Positions 36,051 through 48,700 of a stretch of DNA of 64,000 bases are shown here, one piece after another. Origin of the DNA: Paralichthys olivaceus (Eukaryota > Chordata > Actinopteri > Pleuronectiformes > Paralichthyidae); the NCBI RefSeq assembly GCF_024713975.1, contig NC_091106.1, forward strand, positions 12,875,001-12,939,000. The letters run 5' to 3'. The notes beneath the pieces were generated by a model. That model searched no databases. It had not been told where the DNA came from and was given only the letters and a program-made list of their open reading frames with translations. Position numbers and translations under genes: made by a program. Numbering within the stretch: the first letter of the stretch is position 1; each line of letters opens with the position of its first letter.

Positions 36051-39000
36051 ATGGATGCAAGCTGGAAAAACAGCTTGGAAGAGGAACTCCTCTGCCCAAT
36101 TTGCCTGAATGTTTTTGTTGAGCCCATCCAGCTGCCATGCAAGCACAACTTCTGCAAGGATTGCATCTCAGAGGCCTGGGCCAAAGACAATGCTGCAGTG
36201 CGCTGCCCCGAGTGCAACCACAACTATAACCAGAAACCAGCCCTGGAGAAGAACTTCAAGCTTGCAAATATTGTCAAGCGGTTTAATGCCTTGAACACTG
36301 AGAAAGCCCCAGTTGTCTTACAGTGTGTCCTCTGTAGACGAGGCCCGCCACTGCCTGTGCGGAAGGTCTGTCTGCGCTGCAAGGAGCCCTGCTGCCAAGT
36401 TCATATCCAGACGCACCTACAGCAGCCTTGTGCAGCTCCGGGACACCTGTTAGTTGACGCTGAGGAGCTGAGTGCTTGGACCTGTCCCACACATGAGGAG
36501 TACAGGCTGCTCCACTGTGAGGAAGAGCATGTGGCTCTATGTCCCTTCTGCTGCATCTCTCACTGCACGAGCCAAAGACATACAGTCTGCGATGTGGATA
36601 TGCAACGCATACAAATGCAGGTAGATGAATCAAACCCACACACACTCCTACTCACCAATTCACTTTAAACTGTCAACTGAAACGCAGGTGACAGTCAAAA
36701 AATGTGACAGGTGCACTCTCTTTCATTGGTTTTTATTCGAATTTCATGGAGGCAAATATTCCTCTCAGAGAACTAGTCTATGGCTTCCTTTCTTTGCCGC
36801 TCCTTTTAATCTCATGTGATGTGAATGGACTGGACAGGTGAAAAGCCACCACTCAGAGAAGATGATATGCACTCACGCACACACATGTCGGCATATGTCA
36901 CATACTGGTTTTAACCTTGATCATAGCACTGCACAAAACCACGCCTACACACCGCCACTCCACACATAAGCCACCCTGTGCCCTCGGGTAAGTGCTGTGA
37001 TGCAATCTGCATCCACCAGAAATGATAAACACTGTGCAGTGGAGGGCGGATCCACATTTACTTTGTTTAGCTGCTTGGTTAGCTACCCTGATCAGTTTCA
37101 GCATTTGCTCATGGGGGAAACATTCACTGGCGTGGTTTTGGAGGCTGATAAATGAACTGACATGCTGTTTTTTAAAATAGAAATGTGATGATTTGTGAGA
37201 CAGCTCACAAACCAGCAAGATTATCATTAAATGTGTAAGTATAGGCAGTTGTTGAAAAGTGATGCTAGTGAAGTTTTTTGTGAGAAAGAGCAACATAGAT
37301 TCTACTTTTGTTAACCTGTCTGACAAGAAGTGAATAATGATCTAGCTTGGCAGGGTTGACCTCAGGAGGTGAAGGTATGCGTCTTGCTTAAGGCCAGTGT
37401 GGCATGGCTCGGTTCACCTCTGAATTCACCTCATTTCTACAATTTCTTTTGAATTCACTCTTCTTTTAAAAGTTTAATGTTGCAGGAAGTAAAAAACAAC
37501 AACTAACTGCACTGCCTTATGTACAAATTTCAATTTGAGAATGAAAATAAGATTAATTTGGCATCTGCCATGTCTTGTTGATACGTTTGATGATCGCATT
37601 ATTCCAGTTGGGAATGTTACAGACAAATTTTTTCCCAGTGTGTAGATCGCTAAGTTCTAAATGGGTAAAAGTCTTTGGTCCAATCTGTTGCTCTGGTTCA
37701 GAGCTATTATTGGGACAAAAGATGCCTGTTCAGCCCTTTCCACAGCTGCTCTCTCTCTACACACATGCACACACCCACCCATTTTTCTCTTCTTTCACAA
37801 CTGTATGTTTGCAGGGTAAATGGAGTTATCCAGGAGTCAGAGTTCCTGGCTCTTCTCAAATTAACACTCTCCATGCTTAGGCCTTTTAGACTGAGTGCAC
37901 ATCAATGGTGACATATGTTACAAAACCCCCAAAGACTTCTTCTTGGATGCTATGTCATTTTGTTAAAGTAGTTTGAGGCTGGAGTTGCTTCTCATCATTT
38001 CTTATTGAGCGTTTGTCCTTCTTGACTGAGCTGTGGTCTATTTTGGTAAAAGGATTTTCAATCCCCCTGGCAGCACTATTGTTGGTTTTTGGATAAACAA
38101 TGTAGCTGTGTTCATATCTTTAGTTACTTTGGCTCTCAAAGGAACCTTTTACAGTAACCCTTTGCAGGTGTGCTGGTAATTTTGGGATGAGAAAGGAAGA
38201 GTAATATAATAGTAATGTCCTTCCCAAGACAGGCTGAGGCGGAGTCCTCCCACACAACCTTACCTTGGTCTTCTCAGGCATCTCAGCAGGAAACCATCGC
38301 TCATGGGAGCTCTTCAGTTTGCAGTTTCTTGTATCTGGGCTGGTGTGAGTCAGTTCCCCAGAATGCTGAGGGCAGTCCATTGACATCAGACGTGGGGAAT
38401 AGTTGTCAGTTGATTGTGAAAGAGGCTCTCTGTTCATTGAGCCTGAGGCTCCTCATTTAAACATGAGCTTCCTGGCAACCCGCGGGTGTCTGGATGCCTA
38501 AATAGGACAGTAGGGAAAGTGATCATTGGCGGGTTTAATCTTGATAAAGGTAGGCATTCACACTATTACAGAGAGATCAGCAGATCAGTTCTTTCCTGTC
38601 CCCAAAAAGGGATTGGTGGAAACATGGCAAAATGAGGAAGACACAGTTGTTGAGCAGAAGCATTTCGGCAGAAAACAAAACAATACTATAATGTGAAACC
38701 AACTCACACAGAGCTGCTCATGAAATGATTACCATTGCAATAACCCAGAAAGTGTTCTTCCCTGATTTTGTCTATAGGCACCACTGAGCTGTGCTATGTT
38801 AAGACAGTGATTATTAATATGAGTGTACTGTCTGAAAGGTAATAACACACAGTACCTAGACAAACTGGATTTAACAAGAAACTCTGCCAGCTAACAACCA
38901 CGTGAGTGTGCAGGGCAGAGTCAGTTATCAGATTGTTTGAAAAGCGCTGGTTAGCTGAAAGTGCCTCTTGTATAACATGTGGTGTGGAGATGTAGTTCAG

Positions 39001-42000
39001 GTGTGGGCTGTGACACCAGATTAAGGACCACTGCTGATTTCCAACAAGAATGCTGCTAGTGGAAAAATGGTCATCGTGTGCATGTGTCTCTTAAGTGGGC
39101 CACCACATGTAATGTTAGCTAGAGGCTGCTAGTTAGCTAGCCTAGACAGGGCCTACTTGTTTCTATCTTGAAAGCCTGACAAATATGTTAAATGCATGAC
39201 AAGATAACATTATTTAAATGAGCTTTTTACATGACTTAATCTTATTCATTTCAACCTGCAAGTAAATGTATTAGATATAATCACATTAATGAATGGCTCC
39301 TTCACCCGACCTCAGAATTGCTCTGATAGTATGCTAGTTCTCATGAAACACTAATGTTTGACCGAAGCACACGGGGTATTTAGCATTTAGCATTACAACT
39401 TTGAGTCCACCCGCAGGTGGATACATTTTTTTGGTTTAAAAAAATGTATCCACAGATGTTCATGGATATTTCTGAATTAAAACCCCTTCCCATCGTATCA
39501 TGAAACGGCATCGTACCAAAGTGGTTGAATGCTAACATTAGCTGTTGTCTAACAATAGCTATTGAGCTAGCAAATATATTGTTTTACCTTGAAACAGGAT
39601 CCAATGTTCCTCCAAATGTTCAGCATTCATTGTCTCTTCAGTTGCAGATCAGTCAAGGAAATGATAACAGATTGTCAGATTCCTTATCGGCATACTGCAA
39701 CCCAGACACACTCTGCTGTTGCTAACAGCACTTTAGCTTCCCACCCTGAGTGTGACATAAGAAGAAAATGGCCGCCGTGTGAATATGGTTCGTTGGCAGA
39801 TTTGTCCCTAAAACTGCACCGAACAATATTTCAAAGGATGATTAGAAGTCGTTTGTTCATTTATTGAGACAACCTCACAGAGAGATATTGGAAGGTTACC
39901 TCCCTTCAGTCTTATGGAGCCTTTTTGCCTGTTTTAGTTTATTGTTTTGATTGTATGACCTCGTGGCTCTTAGCTAAGTTGGCTAAAAATTGGAAACCTG
40001 CTAGCATTGAGTGAAAATTGGACCTAAAATTGATGGGTGGCCAAAAACATAAATACTAATATCGGTGTGTGTCTGCCGGATGTGTAATTAGGCTAATTAT
40101 TGCTAACACACTCACCAGCAACTGCTGATTTTGGGTTTACAAAACAGTCCTGCTCTAAACCTCAATTTAAATGCTGCTCGTGCGCTTTCTCTTTATCAGT
40201 GTATCCATTGCCAGAAGTCATCATCCAAATCATCTTAAATACTGGAACAAGTGAACTAGATCCTGTTTCCCGGGTGATAAAATTGTCAGCTGTTAAAAGT
40301 GTAGCCCAAAAGAAAATGCAAACTAAAGGATCTAATATTGGCCTGTGTTTACTGTCATTGAGAGTTGTTTTATTTTTTTTGCTTTAGGAACTAGTTGGAC
40401 TAGGTGCACCGTAGTGGCCGGCCAGTTGTCGTACATAAGACTCCATGAGTGTTGTAAGCAGCTGAAGTGGCCTGTTGCTGTGATACCACAATGCAGATAC
40501 CCTGAAACCGGCTCACTAGAGACCGCAGGAATGTCCTCATTCTCTCTTCTGCGCTTCAAACTTTCCCTCTGTTGGTTTCACTCTCCCTCTCTCTTTTTTT
40601 TGTATGTCTTTCTCCCTTTTCTTTCTGTCCGTTGTTGGCATGTGCAAGCGGAGCCCACAGCCCTTTGCCTTTCCTCCCTTTCCCTTTCTCCCATACACAC
40701 TCACGCGGAGGGAGAGAGCAGAGCCCAGCGCTGTGCACACAGACACGACAGTCTGTCACTGACACAGAGGCCAATGCAAACAACGGGAGCATGTGGCAAA
40801 AACGAGAAGGCAGAGAGGGGGGTAGTGAAACGCCCCCGATCTTTTGCTCCCCCCACCTACAAGGTACACATTAGCTGTCAATTATAAATACAGGTATGAT
40901 TTCGTTGCCATGACAGTGGGCAGGGTGCCTTTCCCATTCAGACACAGTTCATTAAAAAAAGGTACCTGCCCTCCCCTCCTCTTAGTTTGCTGTCGGCCTG
41001 TGACCGCGGATTGATTAGCATCTTGCGCTGTAAATGGATAAGGATTATGTTTACCGGCTCTTTTAATGGCCTGTGGCTCTTTCTGCACTATGCTTCAGCC
41101 CACAGAGGAAGTCGGCAGGTTCCAACAATTGGCTCCATGTGATGTAGCAGGATCCCTGATAAACTTAGAGGCAATCAGAGATGGATTTGTGTTGTTGCGT
41201 TGGCTTTTGCTGGTGATCTCCTAATGGATAAATGCATGTGGTTGTCCCTGGCAGCTGTTGTTTCCTCCGTCTAATCAGGGTTGTGGAGGAGGTTGTCTTA
41301 GTGACTCATGAATAGCAGCCAGTGTTTGCCGATGGTCGCAGCAGAGTTTTTAAGAAACTTTCCCAATATGTATTTCTCTGTTTTCAAAGACTCTGGCCAG
41401 GGCTCCTCTGTCTTATCCATCTCTTGTTTGTCATCTCCCTGCAGGCCACGTTAATGAGGCAGCAAGACAGACTGGAGGGTCGTGTCCAGAACATTGATGA
41501 GCAGCTCGCCAAGCTGGAGGCTGACAAGACATTGATGAAGGTACAGTACAACACACAAACACACAATGCATTTACTTAGAGAGACACAGATGTGACCATT
41601 ATGATTTATTTGTTTTCATGTAGATTATTCTTTTTTTTTTCAACACTGTGTTTGAATGAAACCACTCTTTTTTTTTTACTGTTGAAAAATGTAGAGAATA
41701 TGTTATTTATTTCTAGCTTTATGCATTAGAGTGGAAAATGCATTTTACAAATTTCTTTGCTACTTTAGTTCGTAGAGATTTTTGTAGAGATTCTAGATTC
41801 CACAAAACGAAGAAAGAAAAGAATACCTAGAAATACAGTAACAGTAAAAACATCCCATATTAATCCTTTTTCATGTCTCATTTTGCTTTAGTTTAGTAGC
41901 TTATGCTGGGAAATTTGAGAAAAGACAACACAAAATGCAAAATTGTCTGTTAAAATTGTCAGCCCAGCAATTTAATATTGCACTTTCGAGAGAAAAAATG

Positions 42001-44028
42001 GCCAAAACATTGAATAAGTAGTACTTTCCATTGTAAGCTAATTCATTTTGACTTGTAAAATACAGCTGTTATATACCTGTAGCATTTGTGTGAAAGCATC
42101 TCTGTGCACATGAAAATCAACCCATCCTCGCTCTACAGGACACAGTGTCTGAACTGAAGGAGCGTGTGAGAGCCCAGTATCAGAGGATGCACAGGCTGCT
42201 GGAAGAGAACCAGGCTGATACCATGCAGATGCTGGAGAGCACCAGCTCCGTGTACGGGAGGAAACAATCCCAGCAGGTTCTGCAGCTCAACGAGCGGCGT
42301 CAGGAAGCGGAGAAACTCCTGAGCTCAGTGCAAACGTTTCTTCAAAAAGCCGACAACATCAACTTCATGAAGGTTAGAATAAAACAAATCTACACAACAT
42401 CTCTCCACATGGACTCTTGTCTACAGCCACACAAACGCATCTAGTTCACACATCAGCAGAATGTTTTTTACAGTATGTGCCTCCAGTTGTCCACCAAATT
42501 AAATGTTGGACTTTAAAGAACACAAAAAGCATTGTCGCCCACAGATCTCATGTGTAACCCACACTGATGCGTGTAAACAAGACAGACAACAACATTGTCT
42601 GTGTATTCTTTTGTCCTCATAGCAGCTGTTATCGAAGCAAATGTTGCATCTGAAATACCTCTTGTGTCTTATTGTCTTTTTCAGAATACCAAACCATACC
42701 AGATGCTAATGGACAGGTAAGCCTTCTTATTTCTATTCTATTTCATTTCACAGTACATGATGATTTTGAGTATTCTTCATGAATTATACACTCAAAATGA
42801 GAAGTCACCTGATGCAGGACAACTTTGTGCATGGGATCCCTGCACAACTAACCAATCAGTCTCAAAAGCAACAGGACAGTAATTATTGTGTTGTTTGGTA
42901 TTAATGATTTGATAGAATTATGTTCATGTGATATTCCTGTGCTCTTTTAATTCTTTATGCTGATAACTTCTTTTAAATAAATCAGTGTTGCTGTCATGCA
43001 CTTGTTTATGTGCAGTGACCCTTATTCTGATGTCATCACTGTTTATTTTTCATATATAAATGTGCAATTCTTCACCTGGGTTTTAAAACAAGCGAATTGT
43101 CTTTGCGCATCAGTTGATTTGCAAATTATCCTTGTAGTCTTTGAAAATTAAACCCATTCTCAAGGTCCAGAATGCGTCTCAAGCTAATGTCTTACTGAAT
43201 CTGGTTCTCATGGTTTTATGTATGTGTTTCTGTCTGTCTTTTTTCAGGTCAACCTCTCACCTGATTAATTCCATGCCTCCACTCGGACTGGGCCAGCTCA
43301 ACTCTGATCATTTGCTATCTGAACTCTCAGCGAGAGAGAAGAACCTTCGGAAAATGCTGGAAGGTAAGAAAGAAATGTGATGAGTAGTGTGGATTATGAA
43401 ATATTGAACTATTTCTGGGATCAAGATGAACTGTTATCTCATCGTCCACTACTTTCCATTTTCAGAGCCGTTGAACGAGTCAGCCATCATTGAGATCGTC
43501 CAGCCTCGCGGCAGTTCTGCTGGCTCCCAAATGGGGGCCAGTTCAACACCACAGAAGAGGAAGTACAGCATGGCTTTCATGGGAAGTAAAACAGAGAACT
43601 CCACCTCCCAGAATCCTCACACTAGTTCCAGCCATATTCGGCTCCTTGACTCTCCAGCCCATCACATTATGGGTGTAGGCTCCAGCTCTAGCCACCACTC
43701 AGGGACTATATTCCCCTCCTCCCACTTCCCCGGTGGAGGTGCCTCGCAACAAGCCATGTACGAAGGGAGGAAAGTTCTTATGTGCACTCTGAATAACTGC
43801 TGCTGTTCCAGGGCCCCCGCCACTCGAGCCCGGCCTCCATACCCGCCGTCGGGCTCCTTCCCCCCCATGACCTCTCAGGAGTTTCCCCCACATGCCACGC
43901 TGCCCGCGAGCCAGCCACTGCAGCATTTTCCAATCGGTGGACTGATGGTGGGCTCGCAGGCGGCACGGCACCCTGACTTCTACGAGCTGTACGGCCAGTC
44001 TTCAACCAAGCATTATGGGACCAAATAG
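36051..44028 (+). CDS. trim8: TRIM8 RING/B-box E3 ubiquitin ligase
   Basis: TRIM8 is an E3 ligase that modulates NF-kB, STAT and p53 signalling (family knowledge). Coding exons: 36051-36620, 41445-41540, 42139-42372, 42685-42716, 43248-43363 and 43466-44028; total 1611 nt, 536 residues (human 551). The RING finger has C15, C18, C30, H32, C35, C38, C52 and C55, all present. Two B-boxes follow in the same exon (CVLCRRGPPLPVRKVCLRC; WTCPTHEEYRLLHCEEEHVA). Exons 2-3 encode the coiled coil (MRQQDRLEGRVQNIDEQLAK; LKERVRAQYQRMHRLLEENQ). The C-terminal exon is Ser/Pro/His-rich with QKRKYSMAF and ends FYELYGQSSTKHYGTK, close to the human ending. There is no PRY-SPRY domain, as expected for this TRIM. 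Intron 1 is 4.8 kb. Poly(A) signals AATAAA occur at about 44634 and 44663. Confidence 0.97.
39417..39453. repeat. Perfect 16-bp inverted repeat in trim8 intron 1
   Basis: GTGGATACATTTTTTT at 39417-39432 is exactly complementary to AAAAAAATGTATCCAC at 39438-39453, with a five-base loop. No element ends or target duplications are visible around it. Confidence 0.9.
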
Positions 44029-45740
44029 TGAAGTGGAGTCACTTTGTTCTTTTTTATGCAGACTTGGAATCAGCATTTCCACATTTTATCTTTATTTTAT
44101 TGAATTTCCACCTTTCATCGGTGATATGTCGTCAACGTTGAGTCTCACTAGAGTATTATTGTAAGTGGAATACATTAATGGACACATACACGCACACACA
44201 CGCACACACTCATCGATTATTTTGACATTTACTTGACCATATTTTGGGAAACCGTGTCCTGTTCACTTTCCGAATCACATATACAGCGGTGAAGCTCTAA
44301 TTTGAAAGCATTCTGTAATTGTATTTATTTTCTGTTTTATTTTCGACTGGAAGTGCTAATGTGAATAACATAGTCTTAAATCCAGTCAAGCAGTGAACTA
44401 AAAGAAATGACATATCCTTCATTATGGGTTTCCAGAGACTTCAGTGCCTAAAAAGACTGTTAACTCGCTCTTAATGTACTTGCAAGTTCCGAGCTCTTGA
44501 TTATTTCCTGTTTGCGGCTGAAAGCATGCAGGGAGCCTCCCTGTGCACTCCAAAGTCCATGTGGCTTTACAAACACACTGGGCTACATTTGCTTGTCAGG
44601 TTTTTCATGGATTTTTTAATATATAAGTTTATGAATAAACCAAAAAGATGTGGAAAATATTGAATAAACAAGCATATTAAATCCCAACTTGTTTTCATTC
44701 AAGCTTCACTTAAATGTAATCTTCTGGGCTTTTAACCATGCTTCAAGCTAGGTGAGACATTTATTATTTTAAACATGTTTTATTATAGTTTTGGGTCTGT
44801 TTAAACTGAAAGGCAGACTTTGTAGTTTGTTTGGATGAAGAGGTTTTACTGACTCGCTGGGTTACAGTTGAAATGTCAGCGCTTCCTGTAGCCTCCAGTG
44901 CAGCCCACCCTGCAGCTCGGCCTCAGTCTATTCATAGGCTCAGGCCTGTAGATGGAAAAGGGAGACACTGGATGACCACATGTTTGCTGCATTCAGAGGA
45001 ATCCCAGAATATGATGGAGGAGATTGTTTGAACAATGATTTGTTAACGATTGGGCGGCAGCAGGCGGGCTGATTATGTTCCGATTTAGGGACAGTTCACT
45101 CCCCTTGTCAGCGTCCTGGTCTCCTGGCAAAGTCTGTGTCTCATCCTTCTTTGTCTCATTATTGGAGCTGGTTGTCAAGTTGGGTCAGAGAACAGGAATA
45201 ACTGATGAGCAGCACCTCCCTCCCCTCTCTCTCCTCCTCTTCCTCTCCCGGGGTATCATTTGCCAGGTCCTGATGCAGAGGAGGACGAGGTGGAGGGCCG
45301 GATGATATAAGCACAGAGTTTTAATGAGGGCTGGGACAGTGCAGTCATCTACTTATCTGTCACTCATACCCCTTTCATTGTTCCCCTCCCCCGTGCAAGG
45401 TGGTGAGATACGGGGAGCGGGCCGAGGGGGCGGAGTGGAGGACTGAGAGGGAGGAAGAATGGTTAGGGGGGTGGGGTGATAGGAGGGGGAGATGCAGGAA
45501 GCAAGTGAGGCACATCACTTATTTATGGGTGATAAAATGTTCTCCCCTCCTGTCTCATTCTCCCTATTCTCTCTCTATATATTTTTCTTCCTAACCTGAA
45601 TTCAGGAAGGTGAATACTCAAATGTCTGATATCTTAAGAACCCAGTTTTCATTAGCAGCTAATCTAATACACGAGGCAGGGGAGGAGGAGGAGCTGAGGT
45701 TTAGTCACAGTGTGGCATCAATTTGACATTTATTGTGTGT

Positions 45741-45771
<31 letters not shown>

Positions 45772-48700
45772 CACCTATTAGCATTCCCCTTGTGCACCGT
45801 TCCTTCTGTGTGTGTTATTAATAAAACATACAGTATATATAAAAGGGACCATACTATTAATTTAATCCATATAAATAACTTAATTTATAGTTGTGTATTC
45901 ATACCAACCAGCGATTTTTAGAGCTATAAGGCAGGATATAAAAGCAACAAAAAAAATGAGAAAGAGTTACATAGAGAATTAAAAAATGAATATATGATTA
46001 ACATGACAAAAGAGTGGAAATAACACAGTGTAAGAAATTGATAATTATCTTATCTAATAACAGGCAAAACTGTTTAAACTTAAAAATCCAAATGTTATAG
46101 AAAGTAGTGGATTGTGTCACCTTCTATCTTTTGGAGATTCGGTGTCAGTCTTTTCCTCTTTGAATGCCACAGCAGATCAATATACTGCCCAGTGGTGGTT
46201 TTATCAATCTTATAGCATGAGCACTATGAATAAGCTTGAGAAGAAGGTGTGCAGCTTCGTGTGTGTGCTGCCTCGAGTGCAGACTTGGAGGGCGTCAAAT
46301 CCTCATATATGCAGAAGTAGACTCAGGGGGTGTGTGTGTGTGTGTGTGTGTGTCTGTGTGTGTGTGTGTGAGGTTGTGGTTTCATATAGGGTGAAGGGTG
46401 ATGCACTTGACAGCTGTGCTCTGTTGTGGCAGGTGTGTTAGAGCTGTATATGTATGAGTGCAACATGCCTTAGCCTGCAGCAGGACGTGGGCCTGCTTTG
46501 TGTGTGTGTGTGTGCTCAATGCACGGGGAACTGTCAGCTGTTGTGCAGCTGTTGTTTGTGTGCTTTATCCAGTGGCTAGAGGTACTATCAGAGAGTGAGA
46601 GTGGGCACTACCTCTGTTTTACACACAGTTTCTTACCCATTATTTACTACCTGGTTTTGCTATTAACTGCGATGCCTTGAAGGGATTGTTGACCCAAAAA
46701 CTCACTCATTACCTGCTCACCACTATGCTGATGGAGGGGTGGGTGAAGTGATAAACAGCGTTGCAACCAAATCCAAAGTGGTCACCGTTTACTATTTAAG
46801 GAAATGGTGACCACTTCTTCACCATTTCCTTGTTCCTCTATAACTCAGGCCTTTGACAAACTTTATTGATGTTAATCCCACAACATTTACAACTGTCCCA
46901 TCAGTTCAGCAGTGCATGTGAGAGATGGCCGACACGGCAACAGTCAAGTACAACACACACACAGGAACATGGACATATATGGCATAATGCATACAGAGCG
47001 GTTATTCGTCAGTCATGCAGAAGGCCAACCTTCAAATGATAAGGCCTTTGGAATATGTGCCAAAACTGCAACAACATCAAAGACAAAGATCCATGGCTGA
47101 TGTTTATTGATCTTCAGATCTATTTCTGCGGTTGGAAATGGTTGTAACATAAACCAGCCCTCTGCCGAGTTCGAGCTGCAGCAAACAGGCGACATTAAAA
47201 CAATGCATATGAGTGACATGAGCAGAGACAGGAAGGGTGTGTGCAGGTGAGCCGTACCAGTGGAGCTGTGTGTGTTTATATGAACATGGCAGCTCAAAAT
47301 TAAAGGGCATTTCAGAATCCCACTGTGGAGAACAGCTGTATGTGTCTGTGAGAGTACAAAGTGCTACAGCTGTTGCCATAGTAACTTTGGGCCCATAGAG
47401 TGACACATGTCAGAGGTGTCTTTACTGAAGTACAGCTTTTATAACTTATTTTTTAGGCTGTTGTGTTTATTATGTCCACATTTTGCAGCTTTATACTTTT
47501 ACTCCACAAAATTTCAGAGGAATATGTTTTACTGCACTGCCTTCCTCTATAAGTGGCACTTTTTAAAAGTAGAACAGTTTTGCCATACGTGACAATTAGT
47601 TCTGCTACTTGTGCCTCTGTTGTCTGCCACATGGACCAGCTTCTGCGTCGCTTTGGGCCAGAGGAAACTGACAGAAAGTGAGCACAGTGTCTCAGTGTGC
47701 TCAGGGGGGAGCGTGTTGCAGCAGAAAACTCAAGACAGACACTGTCAAAATCTTCAGTCAGCTATCATTCAGACTTATTGCACTGGCTTTGTCTCCTCTG
47801 GAGTTCAGCACAGAGACATATTGTTTCTCCTTTTGTTTCAAATAACCGTACATTTCTTAATTGCAACACTAGCAAAGGGATGGATGAACAGCATATGCAC
47901 GTTAATCCACTTCCTCCCACTCTCCAGGAAATGAAGCTAAAATATCCCAGATACAAACGTTGGCATTTTGTGCATGTCGGGGCCAGAGTCTGCATGGTGG
48001 TAATGGGTGACTGAACCATGGTAACAGTGTCCCGCTGAAACACGCTTTCGACTAATCATGACTCAGTCTCAGCTGTCAATCATGACGGTTCCCCCGTTTC
48101 CATAATCAAAAATAACAAATTAAAACCAAACTTACTGGAAAAAGGAACTTGAACAAACAAAAACAATGTATTTGACCTGTACTTTGACATTTTTGTTTGG
48201 TGCCATCCATAAACATATTCACAATTGTGCTATTGTCTTTAGTAGTTAAAAAACCTAACAATCTTTTTCCAGTGTATTTCATGTCGTATGTTAAGGAAGC
48301 AAGGCTGTAGGAGTTGAGGTATTTTGCTGCTGATTGTTTTTCGTGTTTCAAGCCACAATAGACAACATTATGTAGAGACAGGCCATGAATCTGCCCATTT
48401 TTATCCCTGCTGGTCCCTACAGTGGGCTTAACAATGAACCTAAGCTGCTTTGACAATGACTCTCCCCGATGGATCAGAGTGTAGTGACGAGCTGACTGAA
48501 ACACGTGAACATCCCCGGCTGTCGTACTGACCTAACGCCACCCAGGACCAGGTCAGAGAGAAGCTCTCTGTTATTTAATGAGCCAAAATAAAAGAGAGAC
48601 TCAGCATCCGCCATATTTATCAAGAGCCACCCTCTGGTAAAGATGCTGCTTACACTCGACTACACTCACTGTGCTGCGTGGTACTTTTCAATCGTCAGTC

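Noticed and set aside
37813-37910. TTTGCAGGGTAAATGG in trim8 intron 1, an acceptor-like site followed by an open stretch
   Set aside because: The trim8 coding frame joins 36620 to 41445 without it, and the translated stretch has no TRIM-like sequence.
40345-40887. A 180-codon open frame in trim8 intron 1
   Set aside because: It is low-complexity Ser/Leu/Phe sequence from CT-rich repeats with no homology I recognise, and both strands are open in the same place.
48106-48504. A 132-codon minus-strand open frame in the trim8-npm3 spacer
   Set aside because: No known domain, no splice context and no promoter. It is probably chance.
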